Origin: DATLMR01 sp035634255
Lineage (GTDB): Bacteria; Acidobacteriota; Blastocatellia; UBA7656
DNA: 64,000 nt
Assembly (NCBI GenBank): GCA_035634255.1
Contig: DASQDI010000153.1
Span: forward strand, 1-64,000
Direction: 5' to 3'
Positions 17,814-24,343 of this stretch are shown piece after piece. Position numbers and translations under genes: made by a program. Below the pieces are notes generated by a model that made no database searches, had not been told where the DNA came from, and was given only the letters and a program-made list of their open reading frames with translations. How positions within the stretch are numbered: the stretch's first letter is position 1; each line of letters begins with the position of its first letter.

Positions 17814-18602
17814 TTAGAGAGTGTGACTTTCGAATTCCCGCCTCGCCTTGATCAGAGACGAGTTCTTCCCGATGTCCCAGAACTTCCCGCGCGCCACCTC
17901 GCAAGCTAGCACTCTCAGCCCCGACTCCAGGGCCTTCGAGAAGATGTCGGCGAGCGCAAGCTCGCCCTCGTCCGGGGCGTGCGGCCGCGCGGCATGCTCC
18001 TGAAGGCTCCGGTGCAAAAACTCCGTGAACATCGGGGACCAGGCCGCCATCCCCCACGTGTTCATGACCCCGTGGCTCTCTTCCTTGTCGTAGAGCCTGT
18101 GCACGCGCCCCCGCGAGTCGAACCGGACGGCGCAGAGGTCTTCAGGGTGGGTGGTCGGGAAGACCCCGAGGACGACATCGGCCTGCGTCTCGTAAAGGAA
18201 ATCGAGGACCTGCCGGACGCAGTCGCGCGGCTCAAGTATCGTGTCGGGCAGGACCAGCACGGACACGTCGTCCCTCACCCAGCGGTAAGCGCAGTCGATG
18301 GCGAAAGGCAGACCTTTGATCTCCTTCTGAAATAAGTAGGCGAGGTTGATGTCGTACTCCTGCCCGTCGGACAGGAAGCGGATGACTTCGAACTTGTGGT
18401 CGCTCACGACCACGTAGGCTTGATCGATTGACGCATCGACCAGGCAATCGAGCACGTACTGACAGACGACCTTCAGCTGCACGTCGGAGCCGCCGCCCTC
18501 CCCGCGCACGTAGCCGATGGGGAAGAGCTCCTTCGGGTAGCGGAAAGGCCGGAGCCTGCTGCCGTGTCCCGCCGCCGGTACTATGCCTATAGCTTTGCGC
18601 AC
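17814..18602 (-). CDS. Sugar-phosphate nucleotidyltransferase
   Basis: A 262-residue nucleotidyltransferase of the RmlA/GlmU-N type. The signature IVPAAGHGSRLRPF with the downstream Lys in YPKELFPIG (residues 22-30) is the nucleotide- and phosphate-binding site, and VLVLPDTILEPRD carries the metal-binding Asp region. Such enzymes join an NTP with a sugar-1-phosphate to make NDP-sugar and PPi. The sugar is unknown. The start codon is GTG, with AGGGGG six bases upstream. It follows the precursor gene after a 417-base gap that contains a strong stem-loop and precedes the glycosyltransferase-like gene by 21 bases. Confidence 0.85.
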   Translation of the reverse strand: MRKAIGIVPAAGHGSRLRPFRYPKELFPIGYVRGEGGGSDVQLKVVCQYVLDCLVDASIDQAYVVVSDHKFEVIRFLSDGQEYDINLAYLFQKEIKGLPFAIDCAYRWVRDDVSVLVLPDTILEPRDCVRQVLDFLYETQADVVLGVFPTTHPEDLCAVRFDSRGRVHRLYDKEESHGVMNTWGMAAWSPMFTEFLHRSLQEHAARPHAPDEGELALADIFSKALESGLRVLACEVARGKFWDIGKNSSLIKARREFESHTL

Positions 18603-19019
18603 AACTCACCCCCTGGGCCGAGCGCCGTTGAATAGACCTTCACCCCGCCGCCGCTTAAAAAATCCGGCGCGGGACTGGAAACAGAGACACAGAACCTCAA
18701 TGAGTCGCCGGGGTACTCGGAGACCCAAGCCTGTTGTTTCAAGCCCCACGCCGGGTCCTGAAAATAGAGGCGTCAGGATCAGGGATTGAAATAGATCGCT
18801 TTAAGCGATTCACCAGGTGAGGCGTTCCGGGGCACGCTACTCAGGACAATGGACAAGGTCAATCCGGGTAGCGCTTGAGGACCACCCTCTCAGGCGGGAG
18901 GCTTCCCCCTCCTCGCGGCTCCGGCCGAGCCTCCGGAGCCTTCTTTATGCTTCGACCGAACTGGTTGATCCGCTCTCTGGGGAGTCGCTTAAATTAAGAC
19001 CAACGGGTCATTGCCGCGA
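18603..19019. other. Gap inside the RiPP-like cluster
   Basis: 417 bases between the precursor stop and the nucleotidyltransferase start. It contains the stem-loop at 18917-18940 and the inverted repeat ATCGCTT/AAGCGAT near 18794-18808. On the coding strand I searched for another short peptide gene and found only a five-codon frame, so no second precursor is apparent. A separate promoter for the enzyme genes may lie here, but none is clear. Confidence 0.45.
18917..18940 (-). terminator. Stem-loop after the precursor gene (attenuator or leaky terminator)
   Basis: GGCTCCGG and CCGGAGCC form an 8-base perfect stem with an 8-base loop, 80 bases past the precursor stop. The minus strand lacks a U-run after it. 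Such elements often sit between an abundant precursor and its less abundant modification enzymes. Confidence 0.5.
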
Positions 19020-19487
19020 CTATCCGAAATAGTAACAAGAGTCGGCAACAACGTCATTTGCTATGTCGACATGAAAGTCGGTGCGGGACAGAGACGCGAC
19101 CGTCAAGGCCCCGGCCGTGAAGCTGTCGGGATTCGCCGCCTTGTTCGCGAGCACGGCGAAGTCATCCGGGAACAGTCCCTTCAGCGAGCTGACAGCCCTG
19201 TTTGACAGGTTGTACTGCTGTTGGAAAAGTCTCGGGTTGGCTACGACCTGTCGAGCGAAGGTGGGGTCCCCGGCCATCCTCTTGATGAGGTCGCCGAGGT
19301 TGTTCGGCCCTGTTGTCTGGGGAGCCCCCCCGGCAGCAGAGGCCTTCTCGGCGCCCCCGAGCGCAATCGCCCCGATGACGGCGGCGGGCGCGCCTTTCAG
19401 AAGCTGGCGGCGGCTGATCCCTTGCTCCGTGCCTTCATTGTTCAAAGGCTCTTCTGGATTGGATTCATTTACCTTCTCTTTTTCCAT
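19020..19487 (-). CDS. Putative RiPP precursor with Tat signal and Cys-Tyr-Tyr-Phe-Gly tail
   Basis: A 155-residue protein, start 19487, with GGAGGAG five bases upstream. In order: an acidic N-terminus; a twin-arginine signal (SRRQLLKG at residues 25-32, hydrophobic AVIGAIALGG, cleavage likely after KASA at 51); a helical segment at residues 64-104 (LGDLIKRMAGDPTFARQ ... LSNRAVSSLKGL) that resembles the leader-like helix of the nitrile-hydratase-leader/Os1348 type; then a small-residue region and a short tail DSCYYFG. Cys151 is the only cysteine. The tail, three radical SAM enzymes and sugar enzymes downstream suggest that it is modified near the C-terminus and exported folded through Tat. 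It could instead be a small Tat-exported structural or redox protein. The precursor role is inference. Confidence 0.68.
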   Translation of the reverse strand: MEKEKVNESNPEEPLNNEGTEQGISRRQLLKGAPAAVIGAIALGGAEKASAAGGAPQTTGPNNLGDLIKRMAGDPTFARQVVANPRLFQQQYNLSNRAVSSLKGLFPDDFAVLANKAANPDSFTAGALTVASLSRTDFHVDIANDVVADSCYYFG

Positions 19488-19567
19488 AACTCTCCTCCAA
19501 CGTGGTATTCGGGAGAACCTGGCAACCGACAAAGTTTGTGTGGTCAGCTACAAGTTTCGTGTGACAT

Positions 19568-19596
19568 TTATTACTACAGGAAAAAATGCTTGTCAA
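19568..19596 (-). promoter_or_regulatory. Promoter of the RiPP-like precursor gene
   Basis: On the minus strand, TTGACA (19591-19596), a 17-base spacer and TAATAA (19568-19573), in an AT-rich stretch that stands out locally. The leader to the ATG at 19487 would be about 70 bases. Confidence 0.55.
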
Positions 19597-19680
19597 CAAA
19601 ATTCGTGGAAGATTTCTTACAAAACCAATGCGGCGCACGGGCGGCGGGCGAGGCGGGAGGGCCGTCTCACCCGTCCGGCC

Positions 19681-21255
19681 TCACCTGTGGGGGTAGATCA
19701 CGACCCTGCGGAACGGCTCCTGCCCTTTGCTTTCGGATTGCAGGCCGCTGCGTTCGGCGTAGAGGTGTTGCATTCGGCGGATGTGGTTCGGCTGGGGGGC
19801 GAGTTCGACGGGCCGGTTCTGCTCGACGGCGTCGATGACTGCGTCCTCGACTTCCTGCATGGCGGCCTCCTCCCCCTCGCCGTAGCCGCGCCCCCCGAGC
19901 AGGTCGCGCAGGAAGTTCTCGATCTGCGTCAAAGTGTTCGCGCGGACGACGTGGACCTCGACGTTGAGGCCGCGCGCCTCGCGGAGTTTCTGAGACTGCC
20001 GCTTCGCGTGCGACTTCAAGGTCAGGAGGATGTCGGCGTCTTCGAGGTCGTTGGTGACGACGGCAGAGACTCCCATCTCTTCGATGGCGCGCTCCAGCCT
20101 CTCGCGGCTCAAAGCGTATGGGAAGATGCGGAGGTTTTTGCCTTTCTTCCCCTGAGGCCTCGGCTCCTGCTTGCGCTTCGACGCGCGCTCGCGGCCCGCG
20201 GAGCCCGACGGCGCGCGGTCCCGTGAAGCGGGTTCGGGCTGCGTGATGGTGACCCCGCCGTCCGTGCCTCGCTCGCGGATCTCCGTGCTCGGGATGAAGC
20301 CGCGCAACATCTGGTCCACGGCGTCCGCGACATCCTGATGGATGGCGAGCCTGTCTTTGTGCTGAATCTCTATCAGCACGTCGAATGTGGGCGGGGCCTT
20401 GCGCTCGAGCACGGTCTTCTGGGTGCCGCGCCTGCGCGCCTCCTCGTCCGAGAGCGTGACGGGCTGAATGCCCCCGACGAGGTCGGAAAGCGTCGGGTTG
20501 AGCATGAGATTTTCCAGAGTGTTACCGTGAACGGTCGCGATCAACTGGACCCCGCGCTCGGCGATGGTGCGGGCGGCGAGCGCTTCCTGCGAGGTGCCGA
20601 TCTCGTCGATGACGATGACCTCGGGCATGTGGTTCTCCACGGCCTCGATCATCACGCCGTGTTGGTGGTCCGGGTCGGGGACCTGCATTCGGCGGGCGCG
20701 ACCGATCCCGGGGTGGGGCACGTCACCGTCGCCCGCGATCTCGTTCGAGGTGTCGACTATGATGACGCGCTTCTCAAGGTCGTCGGCGAGCACGCGCGCG
20801 GCCTCGCGCAGGAGCGTGGTCTTGCCGACCCCCGGCCTGCCCATCAGGAGTATGCTCTTCCCCGATTCGACGATGTCTCTGATGATGTCAACGGTCCCAT
20901 AAATGGCGCGGCCCACGCGACAGGTCAGGCCGACGATGTCCCCGAGCCGGTTTCGCATAGCGGAGATGCGGTGGAGGGTGCGCTCGATGCCCGCGCGGTT
21001 GTCTCTCGTGAAGCTGCCGACACGGCTTGAGACGAAGTGGAGGTCCTCGCGAGTCACGAGCGAATCGTTCAGGTAGGCCGCGAGCCCCGGATAGCGGGCT
21101 TCGGGCTGCCGCCCCAGGTCCAGCACAACCTCGATCAGCGAATCGGTTTCGCCCCTGCGCGCGATGGCGTCGCGAATGTGGGCGGGCAAAACGTCGAGCA
21201 GTAAGTCAAGGTTGTCCGTGGAAACGTACTCTTTTTCGTTTAAGGTCGTGACCAT
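19681..21255 (-). CDS. R3H-domain AAA ATPase (SpoIIIAA/Ycf45-like)
   Basis: A 524-residue ATPase that combines a RecA/secretion-ATPase-like core with a C-terminal R3H nucleic-acid-binding domain. The Walker A motif GRPGVGKTTLL is near residue 140, the Walker B region EVIVIDEIGTSQEA follows, and AERGVQLIATVHGNTL resembles the switch region of SpoIIIAA-type ATPases. The C-terminus contains the R3H signature (IRRMQHLYAERSGLQSES, ending RRVVIYP). Related proteins occur in cyanobacteria, plastids (Ycf45) and many Gram-negatives; the cellular role is not settled. The start at 21255 has GAGGGA upstream; the frame is open for another 80 codons into a repeat-rich spacer, which is unlikely to be translated. 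A charged low-complexity linker lies between the two domains. Confidence 0.85.
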   Translation of the reverse strand: MVTTLNEKEYVSTDNLDLLLDVLPAHIRDAIARRGETDSLIEVVLDLGRQPEARYPGLAAYLNDSLVTREDLHFVSSRVGSFTRDNRAGIERTLHRISAMRNRLGDIVGLTCRVGRAIYGTVDIIRDIVESGKSILLMGRPGVGKTTLLREAARVLADDLEKRVIIVDTSNEIAGDGDVPHPGIGRARRMQVPDPDHQHGVMIEAVENHMPEVIVIDEIGTSQEALAARTIAERGVQLIATVHGNTLENLMLNPTLSDLVGGIQPVTLSDEEARRRGTQKTVLERKAPPTFDVLIEIQHKDRLAIHQDVADAVDQMLRGFIPSTEIRERGTDGGVTITQPEPASRDRAPSGSAGRERASKRKQEPRPQGKKGKNLRIFPYALSRERLERAIEEMGVSAVVTNDLEDADILLTLKSHAKRQSQKLREARGLNVEVHVVRANTLTQIENFLRDLLGGRGYGEGEEAAMQEVEDAVIDAVEQNRPVELAPQPNHIRRMQHLYAERSGLQSESKGQEPFRRVVIYPHR

Positions 21256-21327
21256 TCCCTCGCTCCGAACACAACTCGAAAGAGGTAGTGCATTCGTCGG
21301 CGTCCTTTTTGGAGTGTACAAGAAAAA

Positions 21328-21492
21328 GGGGGCAGGGGCCAGCAGCAGGGGCAGGGGGCAGTGACAAGGGGCGGTGACCAGGGTCCAGGAGTCAGTGGTC
21401 AGAGATGATAAGAGACTCTCTTTATAGAATCCCCATCCTGCCCTGAATCCCGACTCCTGACTCCCGATCCCTGACGCTGGCCCCTGGCCCAC
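21328..21492. repeat. G-rich/C-rich inverted low-complexity array
   Basis: A spacer made of degenerate GGGGCAGGGGCCAG/CAGTGACCAGGG units on one side and their approximate reverse complements on the other. GGGGCCAGC (21335-21343) is the exact reverse complement of GCTGGCCCC (21476-21484), and AGGAGTCAG (21387-21395) nearly matches the reverse complement of CTGACTCCC (21457-21465). It could fold into a large cruciform. It is not a CRISPR array, as it has no regular spacers. Confidence 0.5.
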
Positions 21493-21645
21493 CACTTGCC
21501 TGAGCTATCTTTGTCTTGAGTCTATTCAATCATTAAGCCCCTCTGAAAATTTCCCCCATTTCGCTTTATCGGGATTGATTTCACCCGTTGAAGCTTGCCC
21601 CGAATCTCAAAGCTGTGAGTAAGGGGCTGCCGACACTGTAACTTT

Positions 21646-22155
21646 ATGTTTCAGAAAAAGACCGGACCCGAGAGAAGGCGCGGAGGTGAGCGGGGATTCT
21701 CGATGATCGAGGTGGCGGTGGTTTTATTGATCATCGCGATAGTCGCCGCATTCGTCGTCCCGCAGATCCTCGCCTACATGCGCATGTACCGCGTGGGCGT
21801 GGCGGCGCGAAACGTCGCGACGGCTCTACAGAGAGCCCGGTTCCTCGCCACGTCGAACAACACGCGCGCGGGCATCCTAATCCCCGAGCTTCAGAGGGTA
21901 GACATCCAGCAGTACGACCCGGAAGGGAAGCGCGAGCCCCAGCTCAAAGGCGCTGTCAGCCTCCCCGAGGGCGTGACCATAGACGCCGAGGCCCCGAGGC
22001 AGCTCGCCTTCGACGGGCGCGGGGTTGTGACTCCCCTGCCGACGGAGAAGGCTTCGATCCGCGTCAACGGGGCGAAGGGGTATTACGCCATAGTCGTCGT
22101 CTCCCCGACCGGGCAGATAACGATCTCGGAGGCGAAGGAAGAGACGAAGAGTTAG
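21646..22155 (+). CDS. Prepilin-like protein (GspH/FimT type minor pilin)
   Basis: A 169-residue pseudopilin. After a charged leader the type III prepilin signal reads RGFSMIEVAVVLLIIAIVAA, with cleavage expected between Gly and Phe and the conserved Glu five residues into the mature protein. The following helix and globular domain, including NVATALQRARFLATSNNTRAG, resemble FimT/GspH minor pilins. It would be processed by PilD and placed in a type IV pilus or type II pseudopilus tip. It is the first of four pilin-like genes on the plus strand. No strong ribosome site is visible before the ATG at 21646, so the exact start is less certain. Confidence 0.85.
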   Translation: MFQKKTGPERRRGGERGFSMIEVAVVLLIIAIVAAFVVPQILAYMRMYRVGVAARNVATALQRARFLATSNNTRAGILIPELQRVDIQQYDPEGKREPQLKGAVSLPEGVTIDAEAPRQLAFDGRGVVTPLPTEKASIRVNGAKGYYAIVVVSPTGQITISEAKEETKS

Positions 22156-22233
22156 CTCCTTAAACCGATCAGAGGCAACACCCAGCGGTCGGGGGCCCGG
22201 AACGTCCGGGCAGGTGACCGGCGGACCGAGAAT

Positions 22234-22869
22234 ATGGAAACGAAAAAAATAGAATCCGCGAGGGTTTCGCGGCGCGCGAGTGAAAAGGGCATGACGCTCA
22301 TCGAAGCCGTTTTCGCGATGCTCATAACGGTGGTCGGCCTCGTGAGCCTCGCCGGCATGTTCACCCTCGCGATGAAGACCAACGCCAGCTCGCGCAACTT
22401 CACGACCGCGACCACCTTCGCGCAGGACAAGATCGAGCAGCTAGGCACGATCTCTTTTCAGAGGCTCGTCGACCCCGCGCGGCTCGACCCGAACCCGACT
22501 TACCAGGGCGCGGACTTCTCATTCGTCGCGGGGAACATCGAGAAGGACAGCTGGGCCAACGACGGCACCCCTTTCTTCGACAAGATAGTTCTGGCCGGGC
22601 GCGACGACGTGGAGCCCGAGGGCACCGTCACCGTGATAAGGCCCGACGGCTTCGCGGAGACGAGGAGGCCGGACGGCACGGTCTTCGAGGGCAACCCTTT
22701 CCCGGAAGGCCGGGTCACTTACTCGCGCAGGTGGGCCGTGATGTCGAGCAACGAAGAGAACCCCGCCGACAGGCGTCTGACTCTCGCCGTGCGCGTCGTG
22801 AGCGAAAACCCTCCGGCGGGCAAGGAGCCCGAACTCGTCGATCTTTACACGGTCATCACCAATCAGTAG
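22234..22869 (+). CDS. Minor pilin, PilV-like
   Basis: A 211-residue protein with a prepilin signal KGMTLIEAVFAMLITVVGLV, cleaved after Gly, with Glu at mature position 5. The next segment (AGMFTLAMKTNASSRNFTTA) is the usual amphipathic half of the pilin helix, and the rest is a globular domain. PilV-type minor pilins prime the assembly of type IV pili together with PilW, PilX and FimU/FimT. It lies 78 bases after the first pilin gene. Confidence 0.82.
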   Translation: METKKIESARVSRRASEKGMTLIEAVFAMLITVVGLVSLAGMFTLAMKTNASSRNFTTATTFAQDKIEQLGTISFQRLVDPARLDPNPTYQGADFSFVAGNIEKDSWANDGTPFFDKIVLAGRDDVEPEGTVTVIRPDGFAETRRPDGTVFEGNPFPEGRVTYSRRWAVMSSNEENPADRRLTLAVRVVSENPPAGKEPELVDLYTVITNQ

Positions 22870-22921
22870 CGATGCCCGAAATATCAGGCAGGCAGCATTT
22901 CAACCGAGCGAGGTTCACCCG

Positions 22922-24247
22922 ATGATTGCTCAAGAAGCTAACAGCGGCTCAGCCGCAACGATAACTGGGAGGCCCGAGGGGCCGGGCGCGGGCCGCTCTC
23001 CCGAACGGTCCGAACGCGGTTTCTCCCTGACGGAATTGATGATTGCCATGATGGTCTTCACGCTCATCATGGGCGCGGTCGTCGGCCTTCTCGTCAAGAG
23101 CCAGAAGATATTCCGGACGGAGCAGGGCGTGTCGGAGATGGACCAGAACGCGAGGCTGATGATCGACTTCCTCACCCGCGACATCCAGCAGTCTAAGGAG
23201 AATGCCCTGGGGCTGGGGCCGAGCTTCCGCTCGATCTATTCATTCAACGGGCCGGAGGGCAAGACCGACGAGGTCACCATAATCTCGTCCGACACGGAGA
23301 CGAAGCTCCCCTCCGCCGCCCTGCCCCTCATCGCCGCGACGACCCGCCCGTTCAGCGCGCTCGATCATTACGTCGAGATACTTCCGAACGGGCAGGGCCA
23401 CCTCGAAATCGGGGACGTTCAAGCGAACCTCAAGCCGGGCGAGGAGTTCATCATCAGCGCGACGCTTGAGGGCGGGAGCACGCAGTTCGATTTCGTCAAG
23501 GTGACCGGCGCGCGCGTGACGCCCGAGGGCGCTCTGGGCCTGAGCTTCGAGCCGGTCGAGCATAAGGGGGTGCAGCCGGAGATCCCGTACGGCTCCCTCT
23601 ACGAGAACGGCACCTTCACCATGCGCCCGGTCTCGATCAAGCGCTACTACATCGACCGCGAGGACAAGCAGCACCCTCACTTCGCGCTTCAGGTCAACGG
23701 CGGCGAGCCCATCTCGATCTCGCGAAACGTCGTCGCCTTCCAGCTCCGGTACCTCGAACAGAAGCAGGGCGAGGTCGAAGGGAAGTGGGTCAAGGATCAG
23801 ACCATTTCCCGGCAGCACAGGACTCTCGCCGTCGAAGTGACGATGACCGCGCGCACCGAGATCAAGGGCGACCCCGAGGCCGAGCGCCTCGTCACCCTCG
23901 CGAGCGTCGTGCGGCCCAGGCACCTGCCGGGTGATGGCTTCGGCTCTTCCGGCGGCACGCGCAATCCCGGCTTCCCCGGAGGCGGCGGGAGCGGGGGCGG
24001 CGACGGGTGGGGCGACGGCGGCGACGGGTCCGGCGGAGGGCCGGGCGGAGGAAACGGCGGCCCCGGAGGGAACGGGAGAGGCCCCGGAGGCGACGGCTTC
24101 GGGGGGAGCGGAGGCGGCCCCGGAGGGGGCGGCTTCGGTGACGGATCGGGCAGCGGCGATTCCTACGGATTCGGATCGGGCGGCTACAGGCACGAGACCC
24201 GCAGAATCGGCAGGGACCCGAAGCTCGGACAGAGATTGCGGCCCTGA
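22922..24247 (+). CDS. Minor pilin, PilW-like, with long glycine-rich tail
   Basis: A 441-residue PilW-like minor pilin. The prepilin signal is RGFSLTELMIAMMVFTLIMG (near residue 34), followed by DQNARLMIDFLTRDIQQS, a stretch common in PilW proteins. The globular domain continues to about residue 335. The last 100 or so residues are an unusual low-complexity tail of Gly, Ser, Asp and Asn (GGGSGGGDGWGDGG and similar) before a basic C-terminus. Standard PilW proteins lack such a tail. It might be a flexible extension at the pilus tip or an artefact of local GC-rich repeat expansion. The leader before the signal is longer than usual (about 33 residues). Confidence 0.8.
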   Translation: MIAQEANSGSAATITGRPEGPGAGRSPERSERGFSLTELMIAMMVFTLIMGAVVGLLVKSQKIFRTEQGVSEMDQNARLMIDFLTRDIQQSKENALGLGPSFRSIYSFNGPEGKTDEVTIISSDTETKLPSAALPLIAATTRPFSALDHYVEILPNGQGHLEIGDVQANLKPGEEFIISATLEGGSTQFDFVKVTGARVTPEGALGLSFEPVEHKGVQPEIPYGSLYENGTFTMRPVSIKRYYIDREDKQHPHFALQVNGGEPISISRNVVAFQLRYLEQKQGEVEGKWVKDQTISRQHRTLAVEVTMTARTEIKGDPEAERLVTLASVVRPRHLPGDGFGSSGGTRNPGFPGGGGSGGGDGWGDGGDGSGGGPGGGNGGPGGNGRGPGGDGFGGSGGGPGGGGFGDGSGSGDSYGFGSGGYRHETRRIGRDPKLGQRLRP

Positions 24248-24343
24248 GTTTCGAGCAAGGATCTAATTAGAGTGGATAGATCGAGGCCGGAGATTTGAGA
24301 GGGACTGACATCCGGTCTCGGCTTTAGCTGGGAGGCCAGGACA

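Noticed and set aside
19221..19838. 205-residue plus-strand frame across the precursor gene region
   Set aside because: It overlaps the precursor and the R3H gene in antisense and is low-information; the minus-strand genes have proper starts.
21328..21492. CRISPR-like repeat array
   Set aside because: Units are degenerate, of uneven length, inverted, and lack regular spacers or cas genes.
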